From the NCBI GenBank assembly GCA_025677815.1, contig JAIXMP010000006.1, positions 1,116,001 to 1,180,000 on the forward strand: a stretch of 64,000 nt of DNA, read 5' to 3'. The notes below the pieces were generated by a model that saw only the letters and a list, made by a program, of their open reading frames with translations, ran no database searches and was not told where the DNA came from. Of this stretch, positions 11,402 to 23,341 are shown piece by piece (position 1 is the first letter of the stretch; each line of letters begins with the position of its first letter). The translations under genes and the position numbers were made by a program. The stretch is from Phascolomyces articulosus. Its lineage: Eukaryota > Mucoromycota > Mucoromycetes > Mucorales > Lichtheimiaceae.

Positions 11402-12418
11402 ATGGCCACTCAACAACAACAGTCCGCTACAAAAGGTCCAGCTTTCGAAATTCGTTTTTGCGATGACAACGTAAGTTATAACCTTCAAGATGAGTTCATT
11501 TACATTCATCCTTCTTCTGGCCAGAATGAATAAGGTAATCTAATAAATGTAGATTAGAGGGTTCAAGTATTTGATCTTTATGGACGTAATGATCCCAATG
11601 CAAAAAGATTGCCTTATGGTAAGTTTTTTTTATCTTGTTAATAAATAGAAATGCTTATTTTTCTTCTTTTTATTTGAATTGATATAGAATATGATGAAAA
11701 CGAGGTACTTGAAGGCAAGCTTCGTTACTCAAAACTGATCGGTTACAATCCACCGCCAGAAGATAATGTCGCTACGCAACCGAGCAACAGCCGTTCGAAA
11801 ACTCCACAGGCTAATCAAGAATTACTTATGCAAAGCTCACGTTATAGTAAATCTTATCCATTATCTGTAAGTAAAAAATTAATAGTTTTTTTTGTGAGGA
11901 AACTCCCTTTGTTTTTTTAATATTGAACAATCTCTCCCTTTCTCTCTCTCTTTTTTTATTTCTTATAAAATGATACATAGGATCATCATGAAGAATATAC
12001 ACAAATGAAAGTTTTTCACAATAATATTAGAGAGGATGCCCTTCTTCCTAGGGGGGCAATAAGCAATGCGACTTCTACCTCAAACATGTATACTTCAACC
12101 CAACAATCCCAACAAGAAGCATATCAGGCACCTATACCTTCACGTAATTACAGGATGACTACAGACATTCATCCGCCAACGGAAGCCAAATTAGCAGATC
12201 ATAATGATACCACCAGTTTGCATGGGTCTCCCAGATTTAATGCCCCATCATCACAATATCCACAACAGCAAAGTTCGAATGTTTATTTAATGGCACCTTC
12301 CATGGCTTCAACCATGATCGTTAATGATGAAAAGTATTTAACTGGTGCAAATGATCATTCACAAAAGAAAGAAGAACGCCAAAGACAAAAGGATGGATGC
12401 TGCTGTATCATCAGTTGA
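11402..12418 (+). CDS. Low-complexity protein with a C-terminal CaaX box
   Basis: Exons 11402-11470, 11558-11618, 11688-11866 and 11981-12418 join to 248 residues. I do not recognise the family. A short N-terminal block (FEIRFCDDN, then RVQVFDLYGRNDPNAKRLPY) looks structured; the rest is Ser/Gln/Pro/Asn-rich. The last residues are CCCIIS: CIIS is a typical farnesylation CaaX box, and the two preceding cysteines could be palmitoylated, so plasma-membrane or endomembrane attachment is likely. A basic, charged stretch (KKEERQRQK) lies just before the cysteines, which would help membrane binding. No catalytic motif is visible. The four exons and standard splice sites give good confidence that it is a gene, but its function is unknown. 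Confidence 0.8.
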
Positions 12419-13548
12419 TATATAAATTTAGCTTACGACCACCCACCTTCAAGTTTCAATAACGACACAATTGTATTTTTATTTAGCATACCACATTTAT
12501 TCGATTAATCGAGTATTATAATTTTATATATCAAAAGCCTTTACGTACATGTTATTCATTTTCAATATTCAATCTTTATTATTATTCCACCCATATAGTA
12601 TCATCAAATAATTCTTTGTATTCATAATCCTTGTTTTTTTTGTTATTTTACAATAGTTTCTTTTTATATTTATCATATCTTTTATTGGATGAACTATTTC
12701 CATTCATTTTATTCATTCAAAAACTATTACATACATATTTTATATGGCTTATAAATTTTTGGAATGATGGATTATGAGTATTATACAGATACATCTCTTT
12801 TTAAATCATTACGATCATGTTTTCATCTTTTACGTACTGAGGTCACTAGGATGACTCCCACATAATATTCTTTATATATGCACCTCGTGTCCATCCATTA
12901 TATACAGGGAGTTACTGCTGATATTTGGTATATATACGTACATATATGCAAAATACGTACGTAATATTGGAATTCATTATTAAATACAGTCTTTATTATC
13001 TATGTAATCTGTCCCTTTTGGCAAGTTTCAATATAATTTTTATTTTGTTATATCATAATTTTTATTAGATTTCATTTTATTGTAGTATAGATGCGAGTCA
13101 TGAAAAAGAATGTTCATTTAATGCTACGTGCTCAAAAATACTTCTATCACTGCATCACTTTAGTTAATATCAAGACTCGTTATATGGATAAATTATAAAA
13201 CACATACATATACATATTGGTCACTTCATGAACAGGGTTAATCCTATTCTATATTGATAAAGATCACATATCAAAGAGAATTTCATTACCCCACTCATAT
13301 GTATACAGTATATAGATTTTTATAATAATTATAATAATAATAAATGACACTTACACCAATTCTAGCCTATTTAAAAATAATATTTAAAATGTGGTATATT
13401 TATATATTTATAAATTTTGGGTGAATAAAATAATGTTCTCGTAATTCGGTGTGACGAGAAAGTGAGGGAGGAGGATAATATGAAATTTTACAATGAAAAA
13501 ATGAAGATATAATATACAAAAAAAGAGATATACATATTTATATAAAAA
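12419..13548. other. Convergent intergenic stretch
   Basis: The space between the convergent CaaX-protein and rhomboid genes. Very AT-rich, with only 3' UTR-like sequence. No coding frame or RNA gene was recognised. Confidence 0.55.
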
Positions 13549-15198
13549 TTAGGAATAGTATGCGTCACACATATCTGCAATTGGTAAACAAGCCAAATAT
13601 TTACACCATGAACAAATCTAAAATAAATACAAGTTCCAGTTAATATATGAATCAAATTGTTTTATTTTATCAATATGAATCATTGTTTCAATAACACTCA
13701 CTTCTTCAGAATCCTGACCACTATAGAATAAATGAATCATTCCATAAAACATGCCAACTAGACCACCCAAAAGAATAAGACGAATCACCCATAGACTAAT
13801 AGTTGCTGTTCTATTTGCTGTAGGAATAGGGAAGAAGATGATCCCTGAGAAGAGACCTGCAACAAATCCACCAATATGAGCGAACTAAATCAATAATAAT
13901 ATACCAAAATGATTAGTACCTAAATATTGATATAATGCAAAATTCATACAATCCCGAGAGAATGAAAAATATAAATCATTTCTTACATTATCGAGACCAG
14001 GTAAAAGACCAAACACGAAACTGAACACTAAAAAAAGGAAAAAGGTGGAATTGATTAATCATAGGCGATCATTATACCAAGAGAGCTGGTTGAATGAATA
14101 CTTACGAATAAGGAAAATAAGTTTGGTGAACTCCCACCAAGGATTCAAAGTCGTTCGCCATTGAGTAAATAAATCAATAAATAATAGAGCTACTACACCA
14201 AACAAGGCACCAGAACACCCAACTGAAGCATTACCAACAGGTGAAAATACGCCACCAAAAATAAAACCAAATGCACCAGAAGCTAACCAAACAATAGCAT
14301 ATCGAATAGGATTCATAAAACGTTCCATACTTGCACCAAGGGACATATGAACAAACATATTGAAAAGCCAATGAATCACACCCGAATGGAGGAAAATAGC
14401 TGTTAGGAACCGGTACCATTGATCAGGTACAGCAGGATCTTTAAATTCAGTCATGCCACATAAATCTTGCAAAGTACAAGGTGGGCCTACCAAAGTTCTA
14501 TTTGTTTGTACTGGAGAGAGTGTAGGTGCCGTTGCACCTGTTTGGCCGTAATCGGTCATATTAGGACATTGATAAGTGCCTGTCACTGGAAATCGGTCTG
14601 TTTCATGCATACAGGGAACAAAACGTGCACCAACAAGAATCATTGTATCTGCAGATGGACCAATCATGATATTAAAAGGACTCATTTCTATGACATTGCC
14701 AGTGACTTGATGATTCTTTACAAGTTCATAAATGAGTGCACCAAGCATACCAGCTGCGGTGATATAGGTGAATACAGCTGGCCATGCCCTTCGGTTCCAA
14801 AAATACTCAGGTTTTGCATTTGCCATCATGACAGGTACTGTCTGATGAGGTGGAGGAGTTGGATAGTAATTACTGTTCCCATAATTGGCATAGTTATAAT
14901 AAGGCTGCTGTGCTGAATAAGATTCGTAGTATGGAGGTTGTTGATGTGAAGGCGGAGCCATAGGAGACATACTTCGATTTTCTTGAACCAAATTATCCCG
15001 TGATTGCGAAGCGGGTGAATCATGAGGAGGAGGGGTTGGTGCTGGTGCATCGTTAAAATGAACACCTCGTTCTTGCTGATGTTGTTCTGTCATTGTTGAA
15101 TTAGATCCTGATTGATGTTCTTGTTGATCAGTATTCAGGAGATTTGCTTGCGAAGAGGATTGCTTAGTATTATCTATTTTTGAATATATATTTTCCAT
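13549..15198 (-). CDS. Rhomboid-family intramembrane serine protease
   Basis: Exons 14106-15198, 13987-14027, 13702-13884 and 13549-13617 join to 461 residues. A long Gln/Pro/Tyr-rich cytosolic N terminus precedes the first membrane helix (about residue 135). A luminal loop with several cysteines follows, then the rhomboid core: WYRFLTAIFLHSGVIHWLFN and an MSLGASME block, the catalytic serine in GNASVGCSGALFG (GxSG type), and the catalytic histidine in FAHIGGFVAG. Both members of the Ser-His dyad are present, so activity is expected. The architecture, with a large first luminal loop and a C-terminal cysteine-rich tail, is that of secretory-pathway rhomboids. The ATG at 15198 was chosen because upstream codons are leader-like and A/T-homopolymeric. 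The substrate cannot be inferred. Confidence 0.93.
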
Positions 15199-16141
15199 GA
15201 TAAGTTTATAATAGAAAACAAGCAAAACAAGGAACAAACAGCAATGAGAAAGAAAAAGAAAAAAAAAAGGCTTTGCTTCTACCTGTTTAAAAAGAGAATT
15301 GGTGAAAGAAAGAAAAGAAAGTATAAAAAAAACATGCTCCCTATTTTTAGGTCGTGGGCTATTTTGGAACATCTTGCGAGCTATGTCAAAAACATAAATA
15401 TATTTAGCTTTTTCTTCATTGTTCTATGCAACAGATAAGTGTAAAATAGCTTAATAACAAAATAAATTCATAATGGTTATTATGATACGAATCATTATTA
15501 TACTTATCATGATAATTAAATCAATTTATATAATAACAACATTAATATTTACGACTGATTTGATTCATAAGCCATCATAGAATTTCTCCTGTATGTTGCC
15601 TTTATTCCGCCTTTGCTTCTCAGTCAAGCCAAGACATTACACAAACGGCGGGCTGATCCGATTGCCATTTAAGTTTGAAATGATTCAAGAGAGCAGCTCC
15701 GTAGCCTGTTACAGCCTGTCACTTGATAGGGCCTTATTGCTTATTTAAGATCAAGATTATATGGATTTTTTACTGAGCCAACTATCTAAGTACAGACTTG
15801 GGAAAGTATAATCCCACACTTTACACTATTTTATTTTCGGAAACAACTGGGGCTGGTTGTTGTTTTTGGTATCTGGTACGTATAATCGACCCAAAAAAAT
15901 GTAAATCGATAAGAAATAGCTCTTTTAAGTATTCAAAGGAAAAAATAAAATACATATTGATGGGTGAATGACACGCGTCGATTTACCAATCTTCCTGAAT
16001 CAAGCAGAAAAAAAAGGGTAAGCTTATACAATATATACTAGAACATTGATATAAGAAAGACTATCGTTCTTGTTGTACTGCTTCTTCATTATCATCAACT
16101 ATTACTACTACTATGGATGAATATTGTTTTTCTTCTAGCCT

Positions 16142-16330
16142 GACTCTTCTCCTATGTTGCCGTCTACCATTACTAATAGCCATCCTTCTCTTCCTTTTGT
16201 TTCTTCTCCTCCACCTGCTACCATTGCAGATAACCTCTCTTCCCTTGCTGATAATGACATCATTATCAAACATCTTTATTATTATTGTCATGTGTGGTTA
16301 TTCGGTTTATTATATCGATTTAATTGTAGA
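16142..16330 (+). pseudogene. Possible exon relic, Ser/Pro-rich then LADNDIIIKHLYYYCHVW
   Basis: After a CTTCTAG acceptor-like site, a frame gives a Ser/Pro-rich linker followed by DNLSSLADNDIIIKHLYYY and a hydrophobic stretch ending in NCRK and a stop. The texture recalls the middle region of fungal Zn2Cys6 regulators, but no zinc cluster or partner exon was found. The other plus-strand frame is a long Leu/Ile run. Very tentative. Confidence 0.2.
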
Positions 16331-17689
16331 AAATGAAAAAGGTATATAATTTTTTATTTTGTGATGGTTACGTACGGCAAAGATTTATAATCTATAAACA
16401 GCATGTGGGATACAGTGTGTTTATAAACAATCACAATGTATTTGTGTGTAAAGACAAGGCTATAGCGAAGCATATTTTGTTTTATTTCGAGAGGTGATGA
16501 TAGGCTTTTTTTTTTGGTTTTATGTATGAAGGAGGGTCGTTATGCCAGCGGATTGACTTGGAGTCAGAATGTTTTTCTACTCTGTTTTATATATGGTATA
16601 AACAACACACGTGGATACGTCCAGATTAGTAATATACAGGTACACTACTTATTGCTTTGTTTGGTAATTACGCTTTTACTCTGTTAACCATCTATTTGTA
16701 TATATAATGTGTATTTGTATAAAAACGTAAATGTTGGGAGAGTTAATGATAATGCCAAAAAAAATAAAAATACACCCTTTCCCAAAAGATAAACACATCG
16801 CTTTTTACTCCCTTTTAAAATGAAGATCTCCTATTAAATACTGGTGTTATAGCTTTCATAGAAGTATCATCTTATAGAATATTTGGGGTAAACTCACTCA
16901 TTACTTTTGTTACTGATTTTTTTTATTAAACAATACGTACGAATTTTGCTGTTCATTATGATGGTACAACATGCCATTCAATTAATAACGGTTATCGTAT
17001 TACAAAATATAATAATTAGCGATATCATATGACAGCTACTACTCTTCTTTTGGTCTGTCATTGTGTGTAAAGAACAGAGCAGCTTTGCTGCCCTGTTGCA
17101 GAATGTAATCATGACTTTTTGCACAGAAGCATATTCATAAGACATTTGAAATAGAAGCACTCTGATGGATGGGTGCAATGATTACAGGATGGATATTAAA
17201 TATATATATGAAGATATTATAACACAATGAGTTTAATTAACTCTGTTCTTCTAAATCTTTATTATGAATATCTATAGAAAGTATCATACCTCTCGATTTT
17301 CTTCTCCAAACTTAGAAAATTTCTTTGCCACATTCAACAAAAGCAACAATGAATTCTTTTAATAGTGATTTAATTAAAACAGTGATAGATAGTACATTTA
17401 TAATACTGGTAACCTTTATCATTTTTTTTTACGATTACTAGTACAGGATTTGCTGATGGAAAAATGCATTCTTTTTTTTCGACGGAAAGCAACATTTCAT
17501 TGAAGGTCTTATTGTCTGAACAAAAGAAAGTCAGAAGAGAAATGGTTCAATTCAAGAAATGAGTCACAATCATGAGCTTAATGATTCTTATGATCGTGGT
17601 ACTCTTCGGCCATACCTTAGTGTGGTGCTTCTCTTTTTCTCCTAAAATATCAAAACTATTTTTCTTCTTTCCATTTTTTAAGCCATTAT

Positions 17690-18480
17690 TAAACATGATT
17701 GGAACGTGTAAAAAGTGCTGTGATTTCGAATACCGGAACATTGAATGTCATGAAAGCTAGAGATATGCCCATTAAAAAAGCATAACCAAGAAAGACAAAC
17801 AACCAAATCTGCCGTAAAACAGAACTAAAGGAGAACTTTTCATGCGCAGTTTTTCCAAAGAAAATGACAGATCGAAAAGTTTTTATGACCACCTCCAATT
17901 AAAACATAAAGAAACATATGGAACCTACAATCTTCAAACATTCTGCGATGATGGTACTGCCCCCAACACAGAAACAGATTTCTTCTCTGATCCAAGCTAT
18001 GGAAGCACTCTTCCGATAACGGCTACTCATTCTCTGATGTAACTGGTCATGCTCGAGACAATCATAATAATATCCAAAGCAACAGGTTACAAAGCAACGA
18101 GTTAATTATCACCGCCCAAACGCTCGATAATTTTATCCATTATATTTCACACGAACACCGTTTCCTTCATGCCACCAGGCTTACAAAGCTTCAAAAACAA
18201 ATAATATTACAAATCTCAAACGGAAAATGATATGACCCATTTTATATGGAATATTACAATCATCATATACATAATTGTTATAGAATAACTATGTTAGCTC
18301 AAGCTGTTGCCTTTATTGGTTTTTCCGTGTTTCTAACTGGTATTCCCCACCTTCCATACCTTGCATCACTGTAATCAATCCTTTAGCATCGTTCCACCAT
18401 CCCCATAAAACATAGAAATATATAATCATCCCCCTGCTATCCAAAAATGTCAGAAGAATTTGTTGTATAAATATAATTTA
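17690..18480 (-). pseudogene. Possible decayed multi-pass membrane gene
   Basis: On the minus strand, about 18325-18480 reads QQILLTFLDSRGMII, then YVLWGWWNDAKGLITVMQ and a short tail to a stop, with a GTATGG donor-like site after MQ. About 17690-17898 reads SSVLRQIWLFVFLGYAFLMG and ISLAFMTFNVPVFEI. Both look like membrane helices. No start, no acceptor linking them and no recognisable family were found. A competing plus-strand open stretch (17842-18227, two frames offset by one base) overlaps. At most one of these readings is a real relic. Confidence 0.22.
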
Positions 18481-18995
18481 TACATTTCTTAGGTACAAAG
18501 TCACTGACATTACTGAATAAAATTATGGTCTGTAAAATCCTGAATAACTAATATAATTAATCTGCACAAGTATGAGAAGCCGGTATTTTTTGGGATTGAT
18601 GCCGATTTGTAGACAAAAGATGGATCAGAGGTTGACCTGCTTCAACCATGGTGATTTATTATTCTGTTTCTCCTTGTGGGTGTTCGATTTTTTTCTTATA
18701 CATATGTGATTTACATCATCAACAGATTTCTTATCACTATATTATAACTTTTCTATCCATCATGTTTTTATAAACGTAGTTACGTAGTATTATACAAGTC
18801 CTTGTTACAATCAACTACTACTACAAGATAATATAACTTCTCTCCTTCTAGCTGTGTAAAATCATCTACATTTTGCTGTATTTATATAATTGGGGCATTG
18901 ATAGTAATGCCGATACCATAATCGCAAATAAAGCACATTCGAGACTAATAAAAAGCAATAAGAAGAAGCTTCGTTGTTGAATGTTCCAAATTTGA

Positions 18996-19141
18996 CCTTG
19001 GTAAGTATGTCCTTGGATAGTGCGATTTTCATTACTGTGGCCTTGGTTTATGGTGGATTTAATGTGGCCATGGGTAACCTGAGCTTTAGAATTAGGCCTT
19101 GGGAAATGGACCCTTGGGAAGTAAGTCCTTGGGACGTCCCT
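18996..19141. repeat. 15-bp minisatellite built on CCTTGG
   Basis: CCTTGG occurs at 18996, 19011, 19041, 19097, 19112 and 19127, with CCATGG at 19068. Two groups have exact 15-base spacing: 18996/19011 and 19097/19112/19127, whose units begin CCTTGGGAA or CCTTGGGAC. A short open frame here would give a WE(x)PWE(x)PWD pentapeptide pattern, but there is no gene context. A degenerating tandem repeat is the simplest reading. Confidence 0.65.
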
Positions 19142-20312
19142 CGAAGTGGTACCAAGTACGCGCGCAAACGTTTCGTCGTCGAGTGGGGTTGTTCATATAA
19201 AAACATATAAAGAGAAATACAAGTTAGAACTCTATTATAATTAGATCACAACTACTATAGTAATATAATTACTTAACATGATTGTGTTGTCGTCGTATGA
19301 GTCGTTGTCTATCAAAGAAAAAATATGGTTATGGGAAGGGTACATATTTCAGAGAAAAAGGGTCGCCAAATTTAAGATGAAGAAGGAAAAATCGAGCGCG
19401 CCAACGTGAAAATACGTATTCAAAATGATATGCGTAATTTTCTACTTTTATTCTATGATTATTATTAATGTAGGGGGATCCTATTAGTTTTACACAAGTC
19501 ATTCTTTGATATTCATGTCTATTTGTAAAACTAGAGAAAAAGATGATTGTGAAACTTCACTCTATACTATTTAAACTACTCCCTCCCCCAATAACAAAGG
19601 GATTATGGAAAGATTGAAATTGGGAGTTTCTAAAAGAGGGCAATGAGGTTCAATAACAAATATATAATAAATACAGGGTATATTTTGGTACAAACTGTGG
19701 AATTTGGGTAAATCTGATTGACGAATATATTATAATAAAGAATAGACAAGGTAATTCCTATGCTGTTTTGTTATTGATACTTGGAATATTATGTAGATCA
19801 ATTAAAATAAGAAATTTGATACAAGAAAAGTTGCTCGTTCTAGCACTGCCGCCTCCATACATATTAATTTTCCATATAGTAAAGGGCGTCTGTATTCTGT
19901 CTTGATGAATTTGTTGTGGCGCTATTTTCCTTAGTGCGAACTTTATCTTTTTTTTTATTGTTCCAAGGTGTCACTGTTTTAATTAGCCACAAATATTGAC
20001 AACTATCTCTCAGCACTTTGTATCACAGTTACAGCCGAAGATGTTTAATAACTTGTGAAAACAGCGTATCTATATGTGTGTCCAAGTGACAGTATACAAT
20101 TCATGATCATCCGTTATATATAGCTAGAATAGGAGTCCTATAAAAAATATTTTCCATAACATTCAGATGACTTGCTACATCTGGTATCATTTTTTAATAG
20201 CATGAATATTCTAGTTACGCAAAATTCCGGCTGAGTGAAGGTGGCTGGAAAGCATGCGCTTTTCAAAAACATTCAGAGTTCAGAAAAAAATTCCTCCGTT
20301 TCCCGAATACCA

Positions 20313-21525
20313 ATGACTGACAACGATCTAACCAAGAACCTCACTAATTTATCTATTGAATCAGATTCTAACAAATCAACTACTAAAAAAGCTGAATCTT
20401 CAAGTAGCAAAACATATGATAAAGAAGCATTAAAACAACGATTAAAACTGTTGGGTCGTAATCCCGAACAAAGTAAAGAATTCAATTATCACCGTTTTAC
20501 AAAAAGTTATTGTGGACGGGAGAGAAAAATATATATATATATATATATATCAATATTCATACTTTACTAGGGGAATGGTAATAATAATTAAACTAACCTA
20601 AAAGGAGGATCTAGATATTTTGAATTTGATCCAACAGACCTGTGTTGAAACTTTATCGCGCGAAGATTTTGGTAAAACGCTTCAAACTATCAAGGCTGGC
20701 TTTGTGCAGAGGGATTATGAAGGGATATTTACAGCAGATGCACGCGACTTGCAAGTCTATAGTGCTGCCTATGTTCCTGGTCGTGCACTTTGTTATTTTG
20801 AAATCTTTTGCCAACCTCAACTTTTGAAACTCCTGGCTCGACGTACTACGATTTACGCCATTGGTTCCGGAAGTGGTTCAGAACTGGTAAGTATTGCTGC
20901 CGCCATGACCCGTTCTCCTGTAGAACGACAACGGATCAAACTGGTGATGCAAGATATCGGCGAATGGGCTCAAGTATTGGAAAGCTTTGAAACGACAGCG
21001 AGAAAAAATTGGAAATTGACCAATGAACAACTTACATGCGAATACTTTCAAGGCGATATCTTGGATCCTACAACACGTGAAGAAAGAGCTCAACGGATAG
21101 CAAGTGCTAATTTGATTACCTTTATGTTTGTTATGAACGAATTATTTGTCAATAAACCAGCTGCTATGGAATTAATCCAGGCGCTGGTCAGTAATATGAA
21201 GAAGGATGCTTACTTATTGGTAAGTTTGGGAGAAAGAGAGGGCGTTCATGTTGGATCGGATACTCATAGAGATTACTCTTTTATTTAATTACTTGTTTAT
21301 TTATTTTTGTTCTATCTTTTTCAGGTGGTTGAATCTGCTGGTTCATTTTCCCATCTTAAAGTTGGCAACAAAACATACATGGTTCATATGCTTTTGGACG
21401 CTGTCAAAGATTTAAGACCGCTTATTTCAGATGATGCCCGCTGGTATAGGTATCCAGAGAACGTTAGATACCCAATTGATGTTCAAAATATGCGATATTT
21501 TATTCGATTATACAAAAAAATATAA
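20313..21525 (+). CDS. Bmt6-like 25S rRNA (uracil-N3) methyltransferase
   Basis: This is a Rossmann-fold SAM-dependent methyltransferase of the family that includes yeast Bmt6, which methylates a uridine of large-subunit rRNA in the nucleolus. Exons 20313-20505, 20615-21219 and 21325-21525 give 332 residues. Features are a charged N terminus, the conserved block FVQRDY(x)GIF, VYSAAYVPGRALCYFEIF, SAM motif I TTIYAIGSGSGSELVSIAAA, the acidic strand LVMQDIGEW, LITFMFVMNELF, and a C terminus with WYRYPENVRYPI and MRYFIRLYKKI. All are typical of this family. The first intron is the weak point: the A|GTTATT donor at 20506 with the TCTAG acceptor at 20614 is frame-compatible, but other junctions are possible. 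A TA microsatellite lies inside that intron. The ATG at 20313 is the first in frame. Confidence 0.8.
20530..20551. repeat. (TA)n microsatellite in the first intron
   Basis: About eleven TA units inside intron 1 of the methyltransferase gene. Confidence 0.9.
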
Positions 21526-21716
21526 ATATATATATAAATATGTGATTCATGATGTTATACATTGGAGGAAAAAATGGTAGTGGAGGTTGTCGTGATGGTA
21601 TTTAATAACTAATCCTTGGTGCTCTTGCGCAATGCGTGATACTATGGGAAGAATATGATATTAGTATAATATAAATTGATAGGGTGCCCATGCATTTGAT
21701 GAATGAATTACTACTA

Positions 21717-23341
21717 TTATTGACTTACAGGAAGAGCCGATTGATCGTTAGACGAAAGCCAGCGCTATTTAATACAAATGAGAGGATTTAGAATATACAT
21801 CATGACGCTACCTATTTACTTTTTTTTTTTTTAAAAAAAAAACTTACTTTGATCTTGGGAAGTTTGAACAAGAAAAGGACAATGATAGCAAGTAACAGTA
21901 ACATATTCAATGTAGAGCTATCATTATCCTCACCAAGTGTAGATGTAGCATTCTGATCGGGGAAGAAACCGGCTTGAGATGGATCATTGGCTACACTTGA
22001 TAACTCAGGAGCGAATGTGTCTTCTTGTTGATTGGGCTGATTTTCATTCAAGGCCTTATCAAGTGAATCATTAATTTCTTGAACAGTTGTGTCAACTTGG
22101 TAATCGTCTGTTAATGTAGTGTCATCTTCAGTTGTGGTTTCTTCTAAAAGATCGGGCTCATCCATATCTTGTGAAATTTGACTGTTGTCAACTTCTTGAT
22201 TTTGGTCATACGGTGTGACTTCTTCTACTGGTAATGAAGATGTACCATCCTCATTCGCAATTGTAGTATCGTCGCTATGTTCTTCTTCCTTCAATTCGGC
22301 AGCGGTGTCCAAATCAATTACACTGGTGAGGTTAGGATCCACTTCTTCGGTGTCGAGGTCAATATCATTTGTAAGAGTGGGGTCAGCTTCTTCAGTATCT
22401 AAATCAATACCATTTGTAAGATTAGGATCCACATCTTCAGTATCCAAATCCACGCCATTGAGGAGGTTGGGGTCCACTTCGCTTTCTAACAAGTCGTCAC
22501 TATATTCTGAAGCTGTTACATCATCAGGTTGTTCTTCGGTTTGGTCAACGTTTTCTTTGTCTTGTAAAGCTTCATCCCAGGGATCATCGACGGTTAGTTC
22601 ACTATCTTCTTCGCCTTGAGTTTCAACAGCATCTTCTCCACCTTGTTCCAAAAGGTCGATTGATACATCCGCTGTTTCTTCTTCCTGCAGTATTTCATCA
22701 AAATCGGTTTGTTCAAGATCTTCTGAAAGATCCAAATCTTCGGTGGTTTCATCCTGGTGTTCTTCAACATCGTCAGTGGCCGAGACTTCAAGTTCTGCTT
22801 CTTCATTAAGAGGCGTAACATCTTCTGGGTCGGTATCTTCTTTGCTAACATCATCCAAAAGATCGCTGGGTTCATTACTTTTATCTTGCTCATCGTCGCT
22901 GACTTTTTCGTCATACATTTTGGGTGGAGCTAATTGGCCTTCTTTCTGGACAAATTTTTCTTCCATCGTGGGGCTATCAACATCTGTAGAAATAAAAACG
23001 CTGTCTTTATCCTTTTCGCTATCATCGAGAAGATCATCACCATCCCCATTAGAAACAGTGGTGAAATCTTCGTCGGTCAATGCACCAAGGTCTTGTTGTT
23101 CATCAGGTGGTAAGACATCGTCGTCATCGCCGTTGCTTTTCTCAGTACCATCATCAGAACTAGACCATTCATAAGCGAGATCGTTTACGACTTCTTTATC
23201 TACATCGTCTTGAGAATCTTCTTTTTTTATTGTTGTTCCTGAAGATTCTTCATCGGGATTGAAAGGTGGAGCAGGGGCTGCTTGAGCTCCAGGGGTTAAT
23301 AAAACAACTGCAGTTAAAGCTGCACCGGCAGAAATAAGCAT
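21717..23341 (-). CDS. Highly acidic single-pass membrane protein with tandem repeats
   Basis: Exons 21848-23341 and 21717-21764 join to 513 residues. The donor GTAAGT after KLPKIK and an in-frame acceptor give the tail RWLSSNDQSALPVSQ. Without this splice the frame would end in a lysine run encoded by a poly(T) tract, so the spliced form is preferred. A signal peptide (MLISAGAALTAVVLL... ending AQA) precedes about 440 residues very rich in Asp and Glu, then a membrane helix (LNMLLLLAIIVLFLF) and a short basic cytosolic tail. Four tandem copies of about 18 residues, of the form DPNLTNGIDLDTEE, lie near residues 290-360. I recognise no enzymatic domain. The composition suggests a Ca2+-binding or bulk acidic luminal/surface protein, which is an inference. 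Confidence 0.78.

Larger units (their letters stand above)
15199..20312. other. Five-kilobase gene-poor region
   Basis: No complete gene was found. Weak coding-like relics at about 16142-16330 (plus) and 17690-18480 (mostly minus), and a 15-bp minisatellite at 18996-19141, are listed separately. The rest is AT-rich with stops in all frames. No tRNA T-arm or anticodon arm pair was recognised. Confidence 0.5.

Noticed and set aside
14467..14916. Cysteine-rich plus-strand frame opposite the rhomboid gene
   Set aside because: It lies antisense to the catalytically complete rhomboid exon, and its composition is explained by that.
22215..23174. Serine-rich plus-strand frames opposite the acidic protein
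   Set aside because: Antisense of GAA/GAT-rich codons. They have no start context, introns or family texture.
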